Part shown: positions 16,408 to 23,954 of the stretch, in pieces
Numbering within the stretch: position 1 is the stretch's first letter
How the letters are laid out: each line of letters begins with the position of its first letter
Assembly (NCBI GenBank): GCA_032229885.1
Contig: JAVYAJ010000220.1
Span: 1-47,130 of the forward strand
DNA: 47,130 bases
Source of the DNA: Anammoximicrobium sp032229885
Lineage (GTDB): Bacteria > Planctomycetota > Planctomycetia > Pirellulales > Pirellulaceae
Direction: 5' to 3'
Translations under genes and position numbers: made by a program
Notes under the pieces: generated by a model
Told to the model about the DNA's origin: nothing
The model's database searches: none
The model's input: the letters and a program-made list of their open reading frames with translations, nothing else

Positions 16408-16842
16408 GGCTTTGGCCCTCCACGCCCGACATCCTTCGAAAATTCCCGCCAAAAGACAAGGGCTGGCCGGATCGTCTCGATGTCCGCAAACAGCGCCCGA
16501 ACGGCGGTGACACGGATTGAATACGCCCTTGTAAGAATACTAGCGAGCCTTCGATCAAACAAGAGTATGAAATCTCACGCCAAGAAGTCTCACGCAAAGG
16601 AGCAAAGACGTGAAGGGCATCTTGTGCGCGGGAGGTAATGATCCGGCCGTCGGCGCCCGACTCACGGAACAGGTCGGATACTCGCTGCGGGCGAGGTGAT
16701 GATCGGCCGAACTTCGCTGCCTGCGCGGCGAACGAGGAAGGAGGAACGCCGTCCAACAGACCATTCCAGATCGCGCGAAGGACGACAAAGCCGTGCCTTT
16801 TCTTCGCGTTTTTGCGCTTTGACGCGCGAGCGATCCCTCGAA
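16408..16842. other. Non-coding region with CTCACGC-type repeat
   Basis: 435 bases. The part at about 16573-16615 has tandem-like CTCACGCCAAGAAGTCTCAC and CTCACGCAAAGGAGCAAAG strings. GCAAAG elements of this kind occur again at 5670-5690. No gene is seen. It lies downstream of the ABC permease gene. Confidence 0.45.
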
Positions 16843-17697
16843 CTAGCTGCTGGCGCTGCGATAGCTGCGCAGCGCGAGGCTGAAGATCCAGCGCGACGCC
16901 AGCAGGCTCGACAGGGTGGCCAGCACGGCGAACCCGGCTAAGGGCCATTCCCACCAGGCTCGTGGGTTCAGTGGCCGCGCCAGCAAACGCGCCGGGACGT
17001 TGACCACGACCAGCACGGGGACGACGAACGTAAAGAAGCCCCACAGCGGGATTCCCCAGCCGCGGCGATAGATCTCCATCGGATAGCGGGCAAAGTTAGT
17101 GATGTAAAACCAAAAATCGTACAGCGATTGATTGCGGCCCAACCAGATGCTGGTCGCGGCCAAGGCGATCGTCAGACTGTAGAGAATCGCCGTCCCCAAC
17201 GCGATGTAGATCGGATACAGAATCAGCACGACCGGCTGCAGCACCAGCGGGTCGACCGGACGCGTGGTCAGATGCCAGAGGCTGATGCCCAGCAGGGCCA
17301 TCCCCGTCAAGGCATTGACGAGCGACGACCATTCGATCCGCTGGAACGAGATCAGGAACTGGGTGTCGATGGGCTTCAGCAGCGCAAAGTCCAGGCTGCC
17401 GGTGCGAATCAATTCGCTGAACTCGGTCGCGTTGGGCAGGCAGAAGGATTGGATCAAGCTGTTGATCAGCCACGTGGTTCCCAAAAATACGAAGAACTCG
17501 TACTTGCCCCAACCCCATTCGCGACCGATCGAGTTCGTGTGCGTAAAGATAATGAGGTAGAACCCGATGTTCATCAGTGCCCAGGCAGCCGACGACACGC
17601 AGTCCAACACAAAGTTGGCGCGAAAGGTCATGTCGCGGACCAGGCTGTTGCGGGCAAACGTCAACAGCACCTTGCCGTAGGCCGGATGGTCGCTCAT
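16843..17697 (-). CDS. ABC-2 type transporter permease (DUF990/ABC2_membrane_6-like)
   Basis: 284 residues with about six hydrophobic segments, at roughly residues 28-50, 58-75, 110-135, 145-180, 215-240 and 250-275. The pattern FEFSELIRTGSLDFALLKPI-like (here ATEFSELIRTGSLDFALLKP) is characteristic of ABC2_membrane_6 permeases, which pair with an ATPase (and usually a second permease of the same kind) for export. No ATPase or second permease lies in this window, so partners must be elsewhere. The start at 17697 (ATG) was preferred; the in-frame ATG at 17718 is also possible. An upstream extension to 18027 has non-protein-like sequence. Substrate unknown. Confidence 0.85.
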   Translation of the reverse strand: MSDHPAYGKVLLTFARNSLVRDMTFRANFVLDCVSSAAWALMNIGFYLIIFTHTNSIGREWGWGKYEFFVFLGTTWLINSLIQSFCLPNATEFSELIRTGSLDFALLKPIDTQFLISFQRIEWSSLVNALTGMALLGISLWHLTTRPVDPLVLQPVVLILYPIYIALGTAILYSLTIALAATSIWLGRNQSLYDFWFYITNFARYPMEIYRRGWGIPLWGFFTFVVPVLVVVNVPARLLARPLNPRAWWEWPLAGFAVLATLSSLLASRWIFSLALRSYRSASS

Positions 17698-18067
17698 CGG
17701 CGTCTTACCCTGTTGCATGGCGCGAGTTATTGATAAATTCGTGAGCAGCCCAGCCGTCGCCGCGCGCGGCTGGATACCGTCCGATTGCGCCGACGGCGAC
17801 CGCGGACGGCAATTGCCGACGTCCGACCCGCGGGCGCCTTGCCTGTTAATGCAGTGCCTGTCGGCGCGCCGCCTGTCGGCGCGGGAGCCGTGTCGCCGCG
17901 ACGCGAACACAGCCCACCGCAGTGCGCACGTGCCCGCGGTGGGGGGCGTGTTGTCCAGACCATCGCGTCCGTCGGCGGCTGGACGTATTTTAGACGACGT
18001 GCGGCGACGCGCGCAGCGGTGAACCAACGGCGCATCGACGTTTCCGAATGGGATGGGATCCAGATTG
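17698..18067. other. Divergent promoter region between permease and DUF1080 genes
   Basis: About 370 bases between oppositely oriented genes. A direct repeat GCCTGTCGGCGCG occurs twice at about 17850-17885. No gene is seen; promoters for both neighbours should lie here. Confidence 0.45.
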
Positions 18068-19447
18068 ATGAGAGCGCGAAATCATAAAGAGAGGGCGGGG
18101 CGACGCTTGCGATTCGCCCCGGCGTGTCTGATCGCGATCGGCGGGCTTGTTCTGTCGGCGTGCAACGCGTCGCCTCGGTCGACGCCGACGGATGGCGAGT
18201 CGGCGCGCCAGCCCGAAGCGCCGGCGATGGCTCGGCAGGACAGCGCCGCGCCGACGCCATCCGCGTCGACCGATGCCGCACAGGCGACGGCCGCGAACCC
18301 GGCTGGATCCGGCTCGACGGCCGCGGCCGTTCCTGCGCCCGAGCCGGTCCTGTTGCCGAGCGACGAACTGGACGCCGGCTGGATTTCGTTGTTCGATGGG
18401 GGCACGTTATATGGTTGGACGCCGGACAGCCAAGCCGACTGGCGGGTCGAGGACGGGACGATCGTCGTCGGATCCGGCGAGAAAGGCCTGTTGCTTACCA
18501 ATACGCAATTCGCCGACTATGTCCTGCGGATCGAGTTCCTCGCCCAGCCCGGAACCAACAGCGGCGTGTTCCTGCAGACGCTGCCGCAGCCGAAAGATCC
18601 GGGCTCGGACTTTTATGAATTGAACATCGCCGACTCGAACAACGGCTTTCCCACGGGCAGCTTGGTCCAACGTCAGAAGGCCGACATCGACGCGCCGAGC
18701 GGTCAGTGGCATCTGTACGAGGCGACCGTCGAAGGCGATCAAGTGTCGGTCAAGCTCGACGATCGCCCGACGGTCCAATATACCGATCCCAAGCCTTTGC
18801 GACGTGGGCATATCGGCTTGCAGTTCAACACGGGTCAGGTCGCCTTCCGCAATATCCGGCTCAAGCCCCTGGGCACGGGCGCGTTGTTCAACGGGCGAGA
18901 TCTGTCAGGCTGGAAGACATACCCAGAGATGGCCAGCAAGTTCACGGCGACCGACGCCGGCGAGCTGCGGGTCGTGGACGGCCGCGGGCAATTGGAAACC
19001 GAGAACGAGTACGCGGATTTTGTGTTGCAGCTCGAGTGTCAGACGCACGCCCCGAACTTGAACTCGGGCGTGTTCTTTCGCTGCAGTCCGGGCGAAGTGA
19101 TGAACGGCTACGAGTGCCAGATCCATAACGGCACGCTGGACGGCGACCGGACACGTCCGCAAGACTGTGGCACCGGCGGGTTTTTTCGTCGCCAGGACGC
19201 CCGCCGCATCGTGGCCGACGATCTGAAGTGGTTTCACTTGACGCTGGTGGCCGACGGAGCGCGGATGGCGGCCTGGGTCGATGGCTATCAGGTCAGCGAT
19301 TGGACGGACACCCGGCCGCCGGACTCGAATCCGCGCCGGGGCCTGCGGCTCGAGCCGGGAACGATCATGCTGCAGGGCCACGATCCGACGACGGACATCT
19401 CGTTCCGCAATCTGCGAATTGCGGCTTGGCCGCCGCGCGGCGGCTAG
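18068..19447 (+). CDS. Lipoprotein with two DUF1080 (3-keto-disaccharide hydrolase-like) domains
   Basis: 459 residues. The leader (APACLIAIGGLVLSACNASP) ends in the lipobox LSAC, so the protein is probably lipidated and exported. A Ser/Ala/Pro-rich linker (about residues 40-95) leads into the first DUF1080 domain (SLFDGGTLYGWTPDSQADWRV, then NSGVFLQTLP), about residues 98-270. A second DUF1080 domain follows (LFNGRDLSGWKTYPEM, then NSGVFFRCSPGEVMNGYE and GTGGF), about residues 275-459. DUF1080 is a beta-jelly-roll/concanavalin-like fold, related to 3-keto-disaccharide hydrolases and widespread in planctomycetes. The ATG at 18068 is preferred over the in-frame ATG at 18053. It ends 77 bases before proC. 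Confidence 0.92.
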   Translation: MRARNHKERAGRRLRFAPACLIAIGGLVLSACNASPRSTPTDGESARQPEAPAMARQDSAAPTPSASTDAAQATAANPAGSGSTAAAVPAPEPVLLPSDELDAGWISLFDGGTLYGWTPDSQADWRVEDGTIVVGSGEKGLLLTNTQFADYVLRIEFLAQPGTNSGVFLQTLPQPKDPGSDFYELNIADSNNGFPTGSLVQRQKADIDAPSGQWHLYEATVEGDQVSVKLDDRPTVQYTDPKPLRRGHIGLQFNTGQVAFRNIRLKPLGTGALFNGRDLSGWKTYPEMASKFTATDAGELRVVDGRGQLETENEYADFVLQLECQTHAPNLNSGVFFRCSPGEVMNGYECQIHNGTLDGDRTRPQDCGTGGFFRRQDARRIVADDLKWFHLTLVADGARMAAWVDGYQVSDWTDTRPPDSNPRRGLRLEPGTIMLQGHDPTTDISFRNLRIAAWPPRGG

Positions 19448-19524
19448 CGCCCGGCAGGCGGATCACAACGAGGCGGCCGATCTCAACACAATCCAGCCAA
19501 AGTCCTGCGGCGAGAGAAAAGGGC

Positions 19525-20352
19525 ATGATCCAGCAGACGATTGGTTTCATCGGCGCGGGTCAGATGGCGCGAGCACTGGCCGGTGGGCTGGTTCGCAGCC
19601 GCCTGGCGTCCCCCGACCGCCTGGTGGCGGCCGATGTGGCGAGCGCGGCCCGCGACGAGTTCGCCGCGGCGGTCGCCGGAGCTGCGCTGGCGGCCGACAA
19701 CCGCTCGCTGGCGCAGGCGGCGGACGTGATCGTGCTGGCGACGAAGCCTCAACATGCGTCAAGCGTGATGAACGAGTTGCGCGGTCGTTGTGGACCGGAC
19801 AAACTGCTGGTGTCGATCATGGCCGGCGTGTCTGTGGCTCGCCTGGTCGACGGCTGTGGCACGCCGCGGGTGGTGCGGGTGATGCCCAACACGCCGAGCC
19901 TGGTGGGGGCGGGCGCGGCGGCTTATGCCGCGGGCCCCGGGGCCACTCGATCCGATGCCGAGCTGGTTGGACAGATGCTGGGCGCGGTGGGAATCGCTGT
20001 CGAAGTGCCCGAAACGCTGCTGGATGCCGTGACCGGATTGTCCGGCTCGGGGCCGGCGTTTGTGTACACGATCATCGAGGCGCTGAGCGACGCCGGCGTG
20101 CGCGCCGGGCTGCCGCGGGCGATGGCCATCCGGCTGTCGGCTCAGACCGTCGCCGGAGCTGCGCAGATGGTGCTCGAATCAGGCGAGCATCCGGCCGTCC
20201 TGAGGGATCGCGTGGCCAGCCCGGGCGGCACGACGATCGCCGGACTGCAGGCCTTGGAAGAGCGCGGATTGCGCGCCGCGTTGCTGGGGGCCGTCCAGGC
20301 GGCCGCCGGGCGATCCGCTGAATTGTCGCAAGCCGGGGGAGAGGGCCGATGA
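19525..20352 (+). CDS. proC: Pyrroline-5-carboxylate reductase
   Basis: 275 residues, the usual length. It opens with the NAD(P)H-binding motif IGFIGAGQMARALAGG, and DVIVLATKPQ follows in the Rossmann domain. The C-terminal dimerisation domain has the family signature GLSGSGPAFVYTIIEALSDA (about residues 170-189) and SPGGTTIAGLQALEERGLR, so the reductase step of proline synthesis is well supported. The ATG at 19525 was chosen because GAGAGAAAAGGG lies just upstream and the Rossmann motif begins at residue 6. The stop overlaps the start of the next small gene (ATGA), so the two are translationally coupled. Confidence 0.96.
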   Translation: MIQQTIGFIGAGQMARALAGGLVRSRLASPDRLVAADVASAARDEFAAAVAGAALAADNRSLAQAADVIVLATKPQHASSVMNELRGRCGPDKLLVSIMAGVSVARLVDGCGTPRVVRVMPNTPSLVGAGAAAYAAGPGATRSDAELVGQMLGAVGIAVEVPETLLDAVTGLSGSGPAFVYTIIEALSDAGVRAGLPRAMAIRLSAQTVAGAAQMVLESGEHPAVLRDRVASPGGTTIAGLQALEERGLRAALLGAVQAAAGRSAELSQAGGEGR

Positions 20353-20582
20353 GTGGCGTATTTTGTGTGATTGACGACAAACATGTCCCGCTGTATCGGA
20401 TCCTGTGGGTTTCCGAGCTTCCCCATTTCTGCGGCAACGACGACTGTACGTGCGAAGGCAGGTACGAGATCCGCTTGGAGATGGACGAGTCCGTGTGGGC
20501 GAATCGTGACGAACGGGACGACGTGCTCGCCGCATTGGAAAGATGGGCGGGCGGCCACGAAAACGAGGATCACTGGCGATAG
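20349..20582 (+). CDS. Small Cys-containing protein of unknown function
   Basis: 77 residues. The ATG at 20349 overlaps the proC stop by 4 bases (ATGA), which fixes the start and implies coupling to proC. The middle has HFCGNDDCTCEGRYEIRLEM, a CxxxxCxC cluster that could bind a metal; the rest is acidic and ends in ENEDHWR. I do not recognise the family. Its position suggests co-expression with proC, but no function follows. Confidence 0.72.
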   Translation: MSGVFCVIDDKHVPLYRILWVSELPHFCGNDDCTCEGRYEIRLEMDESVWANRDERDDVLAALERWAGGHENEDHWR

Positions 20583-20646
20583 GCAGGCCGGGCGCGCGGC
20601 GGCAAGGAGGCGGCCCAGGCGACGGCCCCAGTGCAAGGAGCCGAGG

Positions 20647-21132
20647 ATGTCGTTGTTTGCCAACCCCCAGTACCGCTGGCGCGAGACCTATTCGATCCTG
20701 TTCCGTGCCGCGGATCGGCCAGCGGCGGCGGCGCTTCGCAAGACCTTCGAGGATCTGCGGGCGGGCTATCGCGTGACGGATGTCACCACGGACGCCGCCG
20801 GACAGGTCGAATCCGCGACGGTGATTGCTCCCGCTGATTTTGCCGGCATGGACCTGTCGTTCGTCGCCGGCGAAGATGTGCGCGAGCAGATCTGCGAGCT
20901 GCTCGCCGAGCGCAAGCAGGCGGCATCGAGCAAAAAGGAACAGGCCAAGCTGCGGCAGTTGACCGAGTGCGACGCCCGCTTTGACGTGTTTCACTTCGAG
21001 CAGATTGTCGCCGACGACCCCAGCGAAGACGACGAGTATATGGATCCCGGTTCGCTGATCTCCCTGCTCAAATCGCTGGCCCACCTGTGTCGCGGCGTCG
21101 GCGTGGATTCGACCAGCGGTGCGCTGTTATGA
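20647..21132 (+). CDS. Conserved-looking protein of unknown function
   Basis: 161 residues from an ATG with AAGGAG about 8 bases upstream. It begins MSLFANPQYRWRETYSILFR and continues with charged helices: AALRKTFEDLRAGYRV and VREQICELLAERKQAASSKK. An acidic patch DDPSEDDEYMDPGSL (about residues 125-139) follows. No signal peptide or membrane segment is seen, so it is probably cytoplasmic. Family not recognised. It lies 64 bases after the small proC-coupled gene, probably in the same transcript, and precedes the EfpL gene. Confidence 0.78.
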   Translation: MSLFANPQYRWRETYSILFRAADRPAAAALRKTFEDLRAGYRVTDVTTDAAGQVESATVIAPADFAGMDLSFVAGEDVREQICELLAERKQAASSKKEQAKLRQLTECDARFDVFHFEQIVADDPSEDDEYMDPGSLISLLKSLAHLCRGVGVDSTSGALL

Positions 21133-21237
21133 ACTCATGAGATCTTGACCCGTCCGCCGTCTCGGGTTGCTGGCCGCCCGGCTTGCCCGAACGGTGTCGA
21201 CGGATTCGACCAGCGACGCTCTTTCATAAGGTTCCGT

Positions 21238-21801
21238 ATGCAAGCCAAAGAAATCAAACCCGGGGCGATCCTGAATTACGAGGGCGCGCCCGTATTGATC
21301 GAGAAGATCAACGTCCAGAGCCCCTCGGCGCGCGGCGCGTCGACGTTGTACAAATTCCGGGGCCGCAATCTGGTCACGCGGCAGAAGGTCGATTTCGTTC
21401 TCAAAGGAACCGAGTCGCTGCCGCCGGCCGACTTTCACAAGCGGGCGATCAGTTTTATGTACGCCGACGCGGACTCGGCGCATTTTCTCGATCAGACAGA
21501 CTTCAACCAGTACTCGCTGTCGCGCGACGATGTGGCCGAGGATCTGCCCTACATCACCGAGGCCGTCGAAGGCCTGATGGCGCTGATCTACAACGATCAG
21601 TGCGTCGGGATCCAGTTGCCCGCCGCCGTCCAGTTGAAGATCACCCACTGCGATCCGGCCACCCGCGGAAACTCGGCGACCAGCCGCACCAAGCCGGTCA
21701 CGTTGGAGACGGGCCTGGTTATCCAGACGCCGGATTATTTGGAGCAAGGCGAGGTGATCAAGATCGATACGCGAACCGGCGAGTTCCTGTCCCGTGCTTA
21801 G
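21238..21801 (+). CDS. yeiP: EF-P-like elongation factor (YeiP/EfpL type)
   Basis: 187 residues, three-domain EF-P fold: KOW-like domain I, OB domain II ending with ATRGNSATSRTKPVTLETGL, and domain III ending GEVIKIDTRTGEFLSRA. In domain I the loop that in EF-P carries the modified Lys or Arg reads SPSARGASTLYKF, with R32 at the tip. This is the YeiP/EfpL signature, not that of canonical EF-P. It probably acts on ribosomes stalled at difficult sequences, as described for EfpL. No EF-P-modifying enzyme gene is in the window. The ATG at 21238 is followed by MQAKEIKPGAILNYEG, the expected start. truB follows 56 bases later. Confidence 0.9.
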   Translation: MQAKEIKPGAILNYEGAPVLIEKINVQSPSARGASTLYKFRGRNLVTRQKVDFVLKGTESLPPADFHKRAISFMYADADSAHFLDQTDFNQYSLSRDDVAEDLPYITEAVEGLMALIYNDQCVGIQLPAAVQLKITHCDPATRGNSATSRTKPVTLETGLVIQTPDYLEQGEVIKIDTRTGEFLSRA

Positions 21802-21857
21802 TGCGTCGCCAAGACGAAACCTTCGGGGACCGATGATCGCCGGGCCAGGAGCGACGG

Positions 21858-22814
21858 ATGTCCGACCAGATGTTCGGTTTCTTGAATGTGGACAAGCCGC
21901 CGGGGATGACATCTCGCGACGTCGTGAACCGCGTCCAACAGACGGTTCGCGGCGTCAAAGTCGGGCATGCCGGGACGCTCGATCCGCTGGCGACCGGCGT
22001 CTTGGTCGTCGCGCTCGGCCCGGCGGTGCGGTTGGTCTCGTATGTCCAGCGTTTGGCGAAAACCTACCTCGCCACATTCCAACTCGGCCACGCGAGCGAC
22101 ACGGAGGACACGGCTGGCGTCGTGACGCGGCTGCGCGACGCGCCGCGACCAACGGCGGATCAGGTTGTCGCCGCGCTGCCCGCGTTCGTCGGTACGATCC
22201 GCCAGCGCCCTCCGGCATTCTCAGCCCTCAAAGTCCGCGGCCGTCGGGCCTACGACTTGGCGCGGCGCGGCGAAGCGGTCGAATTGGCGGCGCGCCCCGT
22301 CCAGATCCACCGCCTGACACTGGTACGGTACGCTTATCCTGAATTGGTGCTCGATGTCTGCTGTGGATCCGGCACCTATATCCGTTCGCTGGGCCGCGAT
22401 CTGGCCCAGACGCTTGGCACGGCCGCGGTGATGTCGGCCTTGCAGCGGACGGCGATCGGCGACTTTCGCCTGACCGAGGCGTTTGCCCCGGACGACCTGA
22501 CGAGCGGAACCGTGACGAGCCACGTTCTGTCGCCTCGTCTGGCCCTCGGCCACCTGCCCACGGCAACGTTGACCGACGAGGAAATGCATCGCATCGGGCA
22601 CGGGCTGCCCATCGACAACCGCTGGGAACTCGCAGCCGTTGAAGTTGCGGCGGTTGACGCTCGCGGCCAGCTTGTGGCCATCCTAGTCGCGCACCGCTCG
22701 CGACATGCCGCGAGCGCCGACCGCGTGCAAGACGCGCCCGCGGCGAGCGCGGATAGGCCGCAGCCCGCGGCCCAACTACGGCCGTTGCGGAACTTTCCGC
22801 GCGCGCTCGCGTAA
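21858..22814 (+). CDS. truB: tRNA pseudouridine(55) synthase TruB
   Basis: 318 residues. It starts MSDQMFGFLNVDKPPGMTSRD; the catalytic aspartate D42 is in the signature GHAGTLDPLATGVLV (residues 36-50). KTYLATFQLGHASDTEDTAG and GTYIRSLGRDLAQTLG are further TruB motifs. The enzyme isomerises U55 in the T-loop of tRNAs. The last roughly 40 residues (after about 275) are an Arg/Ala-rich tail not typical of the core. The ATG at 21858 has CAGGAG about 8 bases upstream. It is the last plus-strand gene before the converging dus gene, with a GC palindrome starting at the stop codon. Confidence 0.95.
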   Translation: MSDQMFGFLNVDKPPGMTSRDVVNRVQQTVRGVKVGHAGTLDPLATGVLVVALGPAVRLVSYVQRLAKTYLATFQLGHASDTEDTAGVVTRLRDAPRPTADQVVAALPAFVGTIRQRPPAFSALKVRGRRAYDLARRGEAVELAARPVQIHRLTLVRYAYPELVLDVCCGSGTYIRSLGRDLAQTLGTAAVMSALQRTAIGDFRLTEAFAPDDLTSGTVTSHVLSPRLALGHLPTATLTDEEMHRIGHGLPIDNRWELAAVEVAAVDARGQLVAILVAHRSRHAASADRVQDAPAASADRPQPAAQLRPLRNFPRALA

Positions 22815-22831
22815 CGCCGCGGCCGCGGCGT
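22814..22831. terminator. Perfect GC palindrome between converging truB and dus genes
   Basis: ACGCCGCGGCCGCGGCGT is an 18-bp perfect palindrome starting at the last base of the truB stop, in the 78-base gap between converging genes. It has no spacer and no T-tract on either strand, so it would form a cruciform or a two-way hairpin only weakly suited to classic termination. Confidence 0.35.
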
Positions 22832-22892
22832 CGGGCGCTGTGCCCCGCTCGAAAGATCCTCTCTCGACGGGGCGTCAGCGCGTTCGATGCAC

Positions 22893-23954
22893 TCAGACAC
22901 GCCGAATGAAAGCGTCCTGTAGACTGGGAAAGTAGCGCTCGACGACAGCGTGGAACTCGTCGGCGGTCGTTGCGTGTGCGATGTAGGTGCGAAAGCTTCG
23001 CGCGCCGGGCCGGCCTTGCGCATAACAACAGGCGTATTTTCGCATCAGCATCGTGCCGCGCTGCTCGCCAAACCGCTCGACGACCAACCGATAGTGCCGC
23101 AGCAGGATCTCGCGCTGCTGGTCCAGCGACGGGTCGGCGGGGATCGGCGCGCCGCGCAGCGCGGCTTGCGTTTGGTGAAACAGCCACGGGCGCCCCAGGG
23201 CGGCCCGGGCGATCATCACGCCGTCGACACGGTATCGGCGCATCGCCTGGACCACTTTCTCCGCCGAGTCGAGATCGCCGTTGCCGATCAACGGCATCCG
23301 CCTCAAGTGCGGCTTGATCGCCGCAATCTGGTCCCAATCCGCCTGGCCGCGAAAGAAATCCGCGGCCACCCGGCCATGCACGGTCAGCGCGGCGGCGCCG
23401 GCCGCTTCGATCACCGTGGCGACCTCGATCGCGCGAATCTCGTCGCGCGTGCATCCCAGCCGAATTTTGGCGGTCACCGGCGTCGGCGCGCAGGCTTCGA
23501 CCACGCGGGCGACGATCGCCCCGATCCGTTCAGGATCCCGCAGCAGGTACGAGCCGCTGTGCGCCTTCTGCGCAACGTCTCGAACCGGACAGCCAAAGTT
23601 GATGTCCACCACGCTGACGCGATACTCGTGCGCCAGACGCGCACCGACGCGGGCCAAGGTCTGAGGATCGTTGTCCCAGATCTGCACGGCCAGCGGCCGC
23701 GGCTCGTCCCGCACGCCCCACAGGCGATCCGGATGTTCGAGGTCGTGATCGTCCAGCCAGGCGAATCCGCGGGCGGAAACCATCTCGGTGGCCAGCAGGC
23801 CGGCCCCGCCGAACCCGCGCACCATCTGGCGAAATGCATAGTTCGTAAAGCCCGCCATCGGCGCTTGGAGCACGGGCGGATCTACGACGATCGGCCCAAT
23901 TCGCAGCGGCGGAAAGGGCGGCTGTCGTTCGCCGCCACGCGTCGTGTCGATCAT
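22893..23954 (-). CDS. dus: tRNA-dihydrouridine synthase
   Basis: 353 residues. A TIM-barrel flavoenzyme: the N-terminal APMAGFTNYAFRQMVRGFGG is the FMN-binding start, INFGCPVRDVAQKAHSGSYL carries the probable catalytic cysteine C122, and VHGRVAADFFRGQADWDQIA and LIGNGDLDSAEK are family motifs. It reduces uridines in tRNA to dihydrouridine with NADPH. The DusB-like form is likely, but the subtype is not certain. The start at 23954 overlaps the preceding gene's stop by 4 bases (ATGA), so it is coupled to the large propeller protein, an unexpected partner. Confidence 0.92.
   Translation of the reverse strand: MIDTTRGGERQPPFPPLRIGPIVVDPPVLQAPMAGFTNYAFRQMVRGFGGAGLLATEMVSARGFAWLDDHDLEHPDRLWGVRDEPRPLAVQIWDNDPQTLARVGARLAHEYRVSVVDINFGCPVRDVAQKAHSGSYLLRDPERIGAIVARVVEACAPTPVTAKIRLGCTRDEIRAIEVATVIEAAGAAALTVHGRVAADFFRGQADWDQIAAIKPHLRRMPLIGNGDLDSAEKVVQAMRRYRVDGVMIARAALGRPWLFHQTQAALRGAPIPADPSLDQQREILLRHYRLVVERFGEQRGTMLMRKYACCYAQGRPGARSFRTYIAHATTADEFHAVVERYFPSLQDAFIRRV

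Noticed and set aside
22228..23454. Minus-strand open frame of about 400 codons crossing truB and dus
   Set aside because: Arg-rich shadow crossing the gap between two converging, well-supported genes.
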